Below the pieces are notes generated by a model. That model saw only the letters and a program-made list of their open reading frames with translations. It ran no database searches and was not told where the DNA came from. Position numbers and translations under genes: made by a program. DNA of 18,128 nt from an uncultured Oscillibacter sp. (lineage in GTDB: Bacteria; Bacillota; Clostridia; Oscillospirales; Oscillospiraceae): the NCBI GenBank assembly GCA_900548505.1, contig URKI01000044.1, positions 1 through 18,128 of the forward strand, read 5' to 3'. Shown here piece after piece: positions 12,850-18,128 of the stretch; position 1 is the stretch's first letter; the number at the start of each line of letters is the position of its first letter.

Positions 12850-13845
12850 TCATGTGGTGCCGCGGACGATCAGCTCCGTGGAAATGGTGATGCGGTCCTG
12901 GCGGAGCGTCTCGCCGTCAATGAGCTGGAACAAAAGCTGGGCAGCCAGCTCGCCAAGCCGGTAGGAATCGATGCGGACGGTAGTCAGCTCCGGCTCGATG
13001 ACCCGGCTGACAATGCTGTCGTCAAAGCCGATGATGGCCAGGTCCTCCGGCACCCGCAGCCCGGCGCGCAGAACCGCTTTCACCGCGCCCACCGCAATGG
13101 TATCGTTGGTGCAAAGCAGGGCCGTGGGGCGGTTGTCCATGTGCAGAAGCTCGTTGGTGCGGGCCTCCGCCTGCTTTTCATTTGCGTCCAGGTCCCACAC
13201 GATGCCGGTGTCCAGCGCAATGCCGGCCTCCGTCAGCGCGTCCACGTAGCCCTGGTAGCGCTCTGCATAGATCCGGGGAGAAAACCGGCCTGCCAGCAGG
13301 CCGATCCGGCGATGTCCTTTCTCAATGAGATAGGAGGCAGCCTCTTTGGCGCCGTGGTAATTGTCCACCGTGATGCAGGGCAGGCCTTCCATTTCGATGA
13401 GATTGTTCAGCACCACCACGGGGATGTTCTGGCTGAGGAAGCTGGCAACATAGTCTTCATCCGTCTGACCGGCAATGATGACGCCGTCCATGTGCTTTTT
13501 GATATACGCGTCTCCGCTGGGCAGCCGCATCTGATCGTTGGAGGTGACGAACAGGCTGTAGTCCCGCTTCATGGCCTCCTGCATGATCGCCTCCAGCACC
13601 AGAGAATAGAAGGGGTTCAGGATGGCGGGGTACTGGTCCTCATGGACCACAAAGGAGATATTGTCCGTCTTTTGCCGCGCCATGGCCCGGGCAATGGGGT
13701 TGGGGGTGTAGTTCAGCTCGCTGGCCGCGGCGTAGATCCGCTTTTTGGCCCGCTCGCTGACCGTTTCCGGCGAGGCAAACGCCCGGGAGACCGTTGCTTT
13801 GGAATATCCGCATTTCTTTGCGACGTCGATGATCGTGGCAGCCAT
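12850..13845 (-). CDS. LacI-family transcriptional regulator
   Basis: This 331-residue cytoplasmic DNA-binding protein begins MAATIIDVAKKCGYSKATVSRAF, a standard LacI helix-turn-helix (about 3-23). A hinge helix region with NYTPNPIARAMARQKT (45-60) follows. The periplasmic-binding-protein-like effector domain (about 61-331) contains GFDDS and the family's C-terminal dimer region. The start is ATG 13845, with AAGGAG 5 nt upstream; an upstream ATG at 13881 would run through the operator and has no RBS. It is the first gene of the operon lacI-MBL-tctC-tctB-tctA, so it probably controls its own transporter. A palindromic site 21 bp before its start is the likely operator. The inducer is probably the imported acid or a breakdown product. 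Confidence 0.94.
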   Translation of the reverse strand: MAATIIDVAKKCGYSKATVSRAFASPETVSERAKKRIYAAASELNYTPNPIARAMARQKTDNISFVVHEDQYPAILNPFYSLVLEAIMQEAMKRDYSLFVTSNDQMRLPSGDAYIKKHMDGVIIAGQTDEDYVASFLSQNIPVVVLNNLIEMEGLPCITVDNYHGAKEAASYLIEKGHRRIGLLAGRFSPRIYAERYQGYVDALTEAGIALDTGIVWDLDANEKQAEARTNELLHMDNRPTALLCTNDTIAVGAVKAVLRAGLRVPEDLAIIGFDDSIVSRVIEPELTTVRIDSYRLGELAAQLLFQLIDGETLRQDRITISTELIVRGTT

Positions 13846-13865
13846 AACCGCTCCTTGTGTGGTAA

Positions 13866-13881
13866 ATGAGAACGTTCTCAA
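13866..13881. promoter_or_regulatory. LacI/CcpA-type operator (cre-like palindrome)
   Basis: TGAGAACGTTCTCA (13867-13880) is a perfect 14-bp palindrome with the central CG typical of LacI/GalR-family operators. With its flanking bases it matches the cre consensus WTGNNARCGNWWWCAW at 15 of 16 positions. It lies in the leader between the promoter (13931-13959) and the regulator's start. A partial second copy, GAGAACGT, sits in the promoter spacer (minus strand, 13939-13946), 67 bp away centre to centre. Autoregulation, catabolite repression by CcpA, or both are possible. Confidence 0.72.
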
Positions 13882-13930
13882 AATTTTCTACAAAAAATAG
13901 GGAACCGTCCGATGCCCCCTTGGTATATTT

Positions 13931-13959
13931 ACCATATCACGTTCTCCACCCCCTGTCAA
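13931..13959 (-). promoter_or_regulatory. Promoter of the lacI-MBL-tctCBA operon
   Basis: On the minus strand, TTGACA (13954-13959) and TATGGT (13931-13936) are separated by 17 bp. A second inverted repeat, TGGTA-N4-TACCA (13921-13934), overlaps the -10 and the expected start site. The spacer carries the half-operator GAGAACGT. Confidence 0.7.
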
Positions 13960-13968
13960 TATGCTTTA

Positions 13969-14007
13969 TTTTTTCAGCTTTTTGCAATATTTTTTGTGCT
14001 GTTTTTT
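13969..14007. repeat. Phased A/T-tracts upstream of the operon promoter
   Basis: Four runs of five or six Ts on the plus strand (13969-13974, 13979-13983, 13990-13995, 14002-14007; A-tracts on the transcribed minus strand sense) have centres 9.5, 11.5 and 12 bp apart. They start 10 bp behind the TTGACA box. This is the layout of intrinsically bent DNA or an UP element for RNA polymerase alpha subunits. Confidence 0.6.
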
Positions 14008-14129
14008 GTAATTTCCTGCAAATGCCAGTGGAGCGGTCTGCGCCCGATCAGGAGGGCGCTACACGCTGACAAGCCTGCGGCCGCCCGTAGGGAAATCGAT
14101 TGCGTGCAGCCTTCTCTTTCCGCGCCGGT

Positions 14130-14169
14130 CCTTCCACAGTTCTCCACAGTTTCCACGAAGTTATCAACA
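14130..14169 (+). repeat. Cluster of DnaA-box-like CCACA repeats
   Basis: Against the DnaA box TTATCCACA, the 9-mers at 14140-14148 (TTCTCCACA) and 14161-14169 (TTATCAACA) each match 8 of 9. The 9-mers at 14130-14138 and 14149-14157 match 6 of 9. All are in the same orientation within 40 bp of gene-free DNA between two regulators. They could be a DnaA titration or regulatory site. No replication gene is near, so an origin is not claimed. Confidence 0.4.
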
Positions 14170-14212
14170 TCTTGTGTTTCGACGGTTCTCCGCACGCCGA
14201 ATATAGTAGGAA

Positions 14213-14249
14213 CCCCACGGATCGTGGCGGTCATCCACGATCCGTGGGG
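14213..14249. other. Perfect 15-bp-stem hairpin after lysR
   Basis: CCCCACGGATCGTGG (14213-14227) is the exact reverse complement of 14235-14249, around a 7-nt loop. It begins 5 bp after the LysR stop codon. On the minus strand it is followed by TTCCTACTATATT, moderately T-rich, so it probably terminates lysR. The unusual stem length and weak T-run leave room for another role. The rest of the 409-bp interval (13846-14254) is described in the neighbouring entries; no gene was seen in it. Confidence 0.6.
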
Positions 14250-14254
14250 AGTGG

Positions 14255-15172
14255 TCATCCCTGGTTGAGGGTCTTTTTCAGTTCGTCCACAAAGGCGGTG
14301 CTCACAGCGGAAAGGGGCGCGCCCTTGGCCTGGATCCAGCCCAGGCGGATGTCCTTTCCCTGGCCGCGGATGGGACGGCTCACCAGCTCGGGACCCGCAA
14401 AGCCCGGCGGCAGGATGCCGCTGCCGATGGAAAAGGCATCCGTGTGGGTGAGGATATTGATCATGGTGCCCCGGTCGGCCACGGAAAAATGCCGCTGGAT
14501 CTGGCCGAAGTTAGCCAGCAGCGCCTCCTCGGAAAAATCCAGGGAGGCAGCAGCATCAGACTCAAAAGAGGCGTAGGGGTAGCGGGCCATCTCCTCCATG
14601 TCCACCTCCGCGTGGCGGGCCATAGGGTGATCCTTATGGAAAAACACACAGGGGGCGATGGACACGATCTCGTTGAACTGGATATCCCGGATATCCAGGT
14701 ACTTGCGGATGAAGGACTCCGTGGAGCCGGAGAGGAAGATGATGCCCAGGTCGCTCTTTTTTTCGTAGACGTGGTTGATAACATGGTACATGCCGCACTC
14801 CCGCAGGCAGATCTCGTAGCGCTCCGGGTCCCACTTCTGGAAAAACCGCATGAACGCCTGGATCACAAAGGGGTATCGCTGGGTGGAGATGGACACGTGC
14901 AGCGGCGGCTTGGCCGTGCGTTTGGAATAAAGGGCCTCGATACGCTGCTCCTGCTCCAGCATGGGGCGGGCGTAATAGAGGAATTCCCTGCCCTCCTCCG
15001 TCAGCGTGACGCCCCGCCGGTCCCGGCGGAAGATCACAATGCCCAGCTCGTTTTCCAGATCCTTGAGGATGCTGCTCAGATAGGGCTGCGTCAGCAGCAG
15101 CTGCTGGGCCGCCTTGCTGATGCTGCCGCACCGGGAGATCTCCAAAATATAACGTATTTGCTGCAGCGTCAT
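14255..15172 (-). CDS. LysR-family transcriptional regulator
   Basis: This 305-residue cytoplasmic regulator has an N-terminal winged HTH (about 1-60) that starts MTLQQIRYILEISRCGSISKAA and includes QPYLSSILKDLENELGIVIFRR, as in LysR proteins. The effector-binding domain (about 90-300) follows. ATG 15172 is chosen over the one 21 bp upstream because AAGGAGG lies 8 nt before it and family members begin MTLQQ. It is transcribed divergently from the enolase-superfamily gene, the classic layout in which a LysR protein activates its divergent neighbour in response to a pathway metabolite. A dyad in the shared intergenic region is its likely site. The effector may be an acid-sugar intermediate. Confidence 0.94.
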   Translation of the reverse strand: MTLQQIRYILEISRCGSISKAAQQLLLTQPYLSSILKDLENELGIVIFRRDRRGVTLTEEGREFLYYARPMLEQEQRIEALYSKRTAKPPLHVSISTQRYPFVIQAFMRFFQKWDPERYEICLRECGMYHVINHVYEKKSDLGIIFLSGSTESFIRKYLDIRDIQFNEIVSIAPCVFFHKDHPMARHAEVDMEEMARYPYASFESDAAASLDFSEEALLANFGQIQRHFSVADRGTMINILTHTDAFSIGSGILPPGFAGPELVSRPIRGQGKDIRLGWIQAKGAPLSAVSTAFVDELKKTLNQG

Positions 15173-15237
15173 CTGCGGCGCCTCCTTTGCCATCTATTTG
15201 CACAAAATCAGCCGGGTAAATTGGAGATATTTTTATT

Positions 15238-15257
15238 ACCTATGGCACGTGATAGGT
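15238..15257. promoter_or_regulatory. Dyad in the lysR/dehydratase intergenic region
   Basis: ACCTAT-N8-ATAGGT (15238-15257) is an inverted repeat with 6-bp arms, 66 bp before the lysR start and 184 bp before the dehydratase start. This fits a LysR recognition site, usually an interrupted dyad in the divergent promoter region. Near the dehydratase, TATGAT boxes occur at 15291-15296 and 15340-15345, but no good -35 partners were found. The 268-bp interval otherwise holds no gene. Confidence 0.45.
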
Positions 15258-15440
15258 TTTTCATAAGTACCGCCTGATGGTCCAAGCGGGTATGATGGAT
15301 ATAAAGATCATCCCGGATACCGTCTTTTTACTTAGGACATATGATATCCGATTTTTATGAAAATTTCAATGGATGTTCGACGGCAGCCCTGCAGGATGGT
15401 CTGCCGCCCTCACCAAAAAGACGCAGAAAGGAGCACTACC

Positions 15441-16637
15441 ATGAAAATCACCAGCATCGACGTATTCGACTTTGCCAAGTGCCTCAACTATGAGGACTGC
15501 GCCCCCGTTTGCATCCGCATCAACACAGACGAGGGCATCAGCGGCTTCGGCGAGGTAGGCCTGGCCTATGGCAATGCCCACAACGCGGGCGTGTGGATCG
15601 TCAAGGACTTCGGTCAGCTCATCATCGGCATGGACCCCCTCAACAGCGAAGCCATCCGGGAAAAGCTGTTCCGCACCACCTTCTGGGGCATGGGCGGCGG
15701 CACCGTCATCAACGCGGGCATGAGCGCCATCGACATCGCCCTGTGGGACATCAAGGGCAAGTATTATAAGGCCCCCGTCTACCAGCTGCTGGGCGGCAAG
15801 ACCAACCACAAGCTGCGGGCCTACGCCAGCCAGATCCAGTTCGACTGGGACCTGGAGGACCGGAACATGGTGACACCCGAGCAGTACGCCGAGGCCGCCA
15901 AAAAGGCCATGGCCCAGGGCTACACCGCCGTGAAGGTGGACCCGGTAGGCGTGGCCGCCAACGGCAACTGGCAGCGCACCCGGCAGGACGCGGACTGGCG
16001 CCTGCGGGGCCAGATGCCCAAGCACGTGCTGGAACTGGTGCGTGCCCGCCTGAAGGCCATCCGGGACCTGAGCGACAGCCTGGACATCATCATCGAGCTC
16101 CACGCCTTCACCGACACCTCCACCGCCATCCAGCTGGCCAACTACATCGACGATCTGAACATCATGTACTATGAAGAGCCGGTACATCCCCTCAACGCCG
16201 TGTCCATGCGGGAGATCCGGGACAAGATCAACATCCCCGTGGCCTCCGGCGAGCGGATCTACACCCGCCTTGGATACCGTCCCTTCTTTGAAAACCGCTC
16301 TTTGAGCGTCATCCAGCCGGACGTGTGCCTGTGCGGCGGCATCTCCGAGACCAAGAAGATCTGCGACATGGCCGACGCCTACGATGTGAAGGTGCAGGTG
16401 CATGTGTGCGGCGGCCCCATCTCCCAGGCGGCGGCGCTGCATGTGGAGACCGTCATCCCCAACTTCCTCATCCACGAGCAGCACTCCTACGGCATCAAGG
16501 AGGGTCTGCGCCGCACCTGCGTGTACGACTACCTGCCTGACGACCACGGCGATCTGGTGGTGCCGGAGCTGCCCGGCATCGGCCAGGAGATCACCGAGGA
16601 GACCATGAAAAAGACCTGGGTCTATACGGTCCAGTAA
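15441..16637 (+). CDS. Enolase-superfamily acid-sugar dehydratase (mandelate racemase/MLE type)
   Basis: This 398-residue cytoplasmic enzyme would dehydrate an aldonic acid to a 2-keto-3-deoxy acid, the usual entry to acid-sugar catabolism. It has an N-terminal capping domain (about 1-125; GFGEVG, GMSAIDIALWDIKGK) and a TIM barrel. Likely catalytic and metal residues are Lys165-x-Asp167 (AVKVDP), Glu219-x-His221 (IELHAF), Glu245 (YYEEP), Glu271 (ASGER), Asp294 (QPD) and His321 (QVHVCGGPIS). A His two residues after the first metal ligand plus the His near the C-terminal end is the galactonate/mannonate dehydratase-like pattern, but the first ligand here is Glu where many members have Asp. The start is ATG 15441, with AAAGGAG 7 nt upstream; the frame extends 28 codons further without an RBS. 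It diverges from lysR. The exact substrate is unresolved. Confidence 0.9.
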   Translation: MKITSIDVFDFAKCLNYEDCAPVCIRINTDEGISGFGEVGLAYGNAHNAGVWIVKDFGQLIIGMDPLNSEAIREKLFRTTFWGMGGGTVINAGMSAIDIALWDIKGKYYKAPVYQLLGGKTNHKLRAYASQIQFDWDLEDRNMVTPEQYAEAAKKAMAQGYTAVKVDPVGVAANGNWQRTRQDADWRLRGQMPKHVLELVRARLKAIRDLSDSLDIIIELHAFTDTSTAIQLANYIDDLNIMYYEEPVHPLNAVSMREIRDKINIPVASGERIYTRLGYRPFFENRSLSVIQPDVCLCGGISETKKICDMADAYDVKVQVHVCGGPISQAAALHVETVIPNFLIHEQHSYGIKEGLRRTCVYDYLPDDHGDLVVPELPGIGQEITEETMKKTWVYTVQ

Positions 16638-16658
16638 TCCCTCTCAGCCCATCTCCAG

Positions 16659-16690
16659 GGGGCGCGGCCCGGCGCCGCGCCCCTTTCGCT
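16659..16690 (+). terminator. Hairpin after the dehydratase gene
   Basis: GGGGCGCGGC (16659-16668) pairs perfectly with GCCGCGCCCC (16674-16683) around a 5-nt loop and is followed by TTTCGCTT. The T-run is short, so read-through into the racemase-like gene 42 bp on is possible. Confidence 0.6.
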
Positions 16691-16724
16691 TGATCCGCCC
16701 GTGCGGATTTGGAAAGGAGGAACC

Positions 16725-17861
16725 ATGTCGTTCAAGGACCGCTGCTGGACGGAGATCGACCGCTCCGCCCTTCGGGAAAATCTCCGCATCCTGCAAGGCT
16801 GTATCCCCGACAGCTGCCATCTCATGGGCATCGTCAAGGCCGACGGCTACGGCCACGGCGCCCCGGAGGTCGCCTCTCTCTTTGCCGGCATCCCCGGCAG
16901 CTGGCTGGGCGTGGCCTGTCTGCAGGAGGCGCTGGACCTGCGCCGTGCCGGCATCGCGCTGCCCATTTTGATCCTGGGCTACACGCCGCCCCATCAGGCC
17001 GCCGTGCTGGCGGAGCACCATCTGACCCAGGCCCTTCTATCCCCGGAGTACACCTGCCGTCTTGCTGAAGAAGCCAGACAGCAGGGGGTACGGGTCATGG
17101 CCCACGCGGCAGTGGACACTGGTATGGGCCGCATCGGCTACGCCGCCCAGGATGCTGCCGAAGCCGCCCGTGCCCTGGCGGCAGACTACGGCCGCCCGGA
17201 GCTGGAGGTGACCGGCATCTTCACCCATTTTTCCAGCGCCTATGCCCAGACCGAGGACGCCAGGGCCTACACCCGGGCCCAGTTCGAGAAATTTTCCGCC
17301 GTGTGCGCCCAGCTCAGTCGCCTGGGCGTGGACCCGGGACTGCGCCACTGTGCAAACTCGCCCGCCACCGTCAACTGCCCGGAATACGCCATGGACCTTT
17401 GCCGGGTGGGCACAGTGCTCTACGGACTTTTGCCTCAGACTGCCATGACCCGCCCGCTGCCATTTCGTCCGGCGCTGACCTGGAAAGCCCGGGTGGCCAT
17501 CGTGCGGCAGCTGCCGGCGGGCGTGCCCGTCAGCTACGACCGCACCGCCGTCACCCAGCGGCCCACCCGTCTGGCAGTGGTCACCGCCGGAGACGCCGAC
17601 GGCTACTTCCGCCAGCTGTCCAACCTGGGAAAGGTGAAGATCCGGGGCCACGTGTGCCCGGTGCTGGGCCGGGTGTGCATGGACATGTTCATGGCGGACA
17701 TCACCGACTTCCCCGACGTGCAGGCGGGGGACGCGGTCATTTTGCTGGGCGGCAGGGGAGAGGACACCGTGCCCTGCCAGTGGCTCTACCAGCCCATCGG
17801 CATCGGCCCCAGCGCCGTCACCTGTAACATCCGCCCCCGGGTGGAACGCACCTATCTATAA
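16725..17861 (+). CDS. Alanine racemase-like PLP enzyme with altered active-site tyrosines
   Basis: This 378-residue fold-type III PLP enzyme is of alanine racemase size. PLP-binding Lys38 (VKADGYGHG), the HAAVDTGMGRIG segment (127-138), ANS (210-212), Arg227 and the catalytic Tyr271 (PVSYD) are present, as is CMD (318-320). Three usually conserved positions differ: SYG reads SYD (Asp272), GYADG reads GDADG (Asp290), and the PLP-phosphate-contacting, specificity-controlling Tyr of the C-terminal 'NYE' block reads Ser363 (GPSAV). It may therefore racemise something other than alanine, such as serine. The start is ATG 16725, with AAAGGAGG 4 nt upstream; a GTG at 16701 lacks an RBS. It lies 87 bp after the dehydratase with a hairpin between. 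If it is the cell's only Alr, it would supply D-alanine for the wall. Confidence 0.88.
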   Translation: MSFKDRCWTEIDRSALRENLRILQGCIPDSCHLMGIVKADGYGHGAPEVASLFAGIPGSWLGVACLQEALDLRRAGIALPILILGYTPPHQAAVLAEHHLTQALLSPEYTCRLAEEARQQGVRVMAHAAVDTGMGRIGYAAQDAAEAARALAADYGRPELEVTGIFTHFSSAYAQTEDARAYTRAQFEKFSAVCAQLSRLGVDPGLRHCANSPATVNCPEYAMDLCRVGTVLYGLLPQTAMTRPLPFRPALTWKARVAIVRQLPAGVPVSYDRTAVTQRPTRLAVVTAGDADGYFRQLSNLGKVKIRGHVCPVLGRVCMDMFMADITDFPDVQAGDAVILLGGRGEDTVPCQWLYQPIGIGPSAVTCNIRPRVERTYL

Positions 17862-17870
17862 TGAATCGCA

Positions 17871-17897
17871 GGGAGGACGCGGTTTTCGCGTCCTCTC
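17871..17897 (+). terminator. Hairpin after the racemase-like gene
   Basis: GAGGACGCG (17873-17881) pairs with CGCGTCCTC (17887-17895) around GTTTT, and G-T and G-C pairs extend it by two. It lies 11 bp after the stop codon, but the T-run behind it is poor, so it is a weak terminator or a stabilising 3' structure. Confidence 0.55.
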
Positions 17898-17962
17898 TGA
17901 CTGTCTCCCGGTCCCGCTTCGAATTTTTCGTCAATTTTTTGACAAAAACCCCGCAAAAGTCT

Positions 17963-17991
17963 TTGACACCCGGAGATTTATAGAGTATAGT
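17963..17991 (+). promoter_or_regulatory. Strong sigma-A promoter for a gene beyond the window
   Basis: TTGACA (17963-17968) and TATAGT (17986-17991) are separated by 17 bp. Just upstream, an inverted repeat GTCAA-N4-TTGAC (17930-17943), flanked by T and A runs, could be a regulatory site or part of the AT-rich upstream region. Confidence 0.85.
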
Positions 17992-17997
17992 AAGATT

Positions 17998-18128
17998 GAT
18001 AATTCATGAGCAATGTTTGTCTGTTTTTTCAGGAATTTGATTCCGTATAACGGAATATAAAGAACAGACCTCTCCGGCGCTGCGGTGCCGGGCTCATGAT
18101 GACCCCGCTCAATACATACCAGGAGAGG
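17998..18128 (+). other. Structured 5' leader ending in a ribosome binding site
   Basis: From the predicted start (about 17998) the leader runs to AGGAGAGG at the window edge, a Shine-Dalgarno whose start codon lies outside. It contains overlapping dyads GGAAT-N3-ATTCC (18032-18044) and ATTCCGT-N3-ACGGAAT (18040-18056), which cannot form together. A CCGGCGC/GTGCCGG hairpin lies near 18075-18092. CCTCTCC (18069-18075) is exactly complementary to GGAGAGG (18122-18128) and could mask the ribosome site. No known riboswitch consensus was recognised. Confidence 0.5.

Noticed and set aside
11896..13869. A 657-codon plus-strand open frame opposite the hydrolase and LacI genes.
   Set aside because: It spans two recognised genes and the gap between them on the other strand, has no RBS and no recognisable domain.
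13866..13881. LexA/DinR SOS box, because of the GAAC...GTTC halves.
   Set aside because: The Gram-positive SOS box needs four bases between GAAC and GTTC. Here they abut, giving the central-CG form of LacI/CcpA operators.
14130..14169. Replication origin (oriC or plasmid oriV).
   Set aside because: There are only two good boxes, no AT-rich unwinding element within the cluster and no dnaA, dnaN or rep gene nearby.
13974..14258. A 94-codon minus-strand frame between lysR and lacI.
   Set aside because: It is read through the hairpin and the DnaA-like repeats, has no RBS and no convincing protein features, so the region is treated as non-coding.
15366..16547. A 393-codon minus-strand open frame opposite the dehydratase.
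   Set aside because: Compositionally it is a reverse-strand shadow; the plus-strand frame has conserved catalytic residues and an RBS.

Overview
The window looks like the first 18 kb of an assembled contig from a GC-rich, spore-forming Firmicute, most likely a gut Oscillospiraceae/Clostridia relative (Flavonifractor, Oscillibacter or Lawsonibacter-like). This placement is inference. It rests on strong AGGAGG-type ribosome binding sites before nearly every gene, a long-form HPF, a perfect tandem pair of Spo0A boxes, a Firmicute-type initiator tRNA, and lipoprotein phosphatase and transporter genes of clostridial style. No rRNA, insertion sequence or CRISPR array is visible. The first 49 bases are Illumina/Nextera adapter, not genome.

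Layout. 50-435: the tail of a probable S1-domain protein, a terminator, then a self-contained 24-codon gene with its own palindrome, -10, RBS and terminator. 437-2393 (minus): the tRNA 2-thiouridylase mnmA and an orphan histidine-kinase-like ATPase that has lost its phospho-acceptor histidine. 2394-2704: a regulatory region with tandem Spo0A boxes and three phased repeats. 2705-6688 (plus): gap (GAPDH), an alkaline phosphatase lipoprotein and a YibE/F membrane protein, with a strong hairpin after each. 6728-8009 (minus): a PIN-like protein and hpf. 8010-8367: a region dense in possible RNA helices. 8368-8543: tRNA-Leu(UAA) and tRNA-fMet(CAU), closed by two terminators.

8708-13845 (minus) is one carboxylate-uptake operon in the order lacI-type regulator, metallo-beta-lactamase-fold hydrolase, tctC, tctB, tctA. 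It is driven by a TTGACA promoter with phased A-tracts upstream and a cre/LacI-type palindrome downstream. 13846-14254 also holds DnaA-box-like repeats and a perfect 15-bp-stem hairpin. A LysR regulator (minus) and an enolase-superfamily acid-sugar dehydratase (plus) then diverge, followed by a divergent alanine-racemase-like gene. The window ends in the promoter and structured leader of a gene whose start codon lies just outside.

Together, 8.7-17.9 kb reads as an uncharacterised catabolic island. A TTT-type transporter would import a sugar acid or other carboxylate, the MBL-fold enzyme (its gene overlaps tctC by 4 bp) may hydrolyse a lactone or ester form, and the dehydratase would act next. 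The substrate is not determinable from sequence alone.
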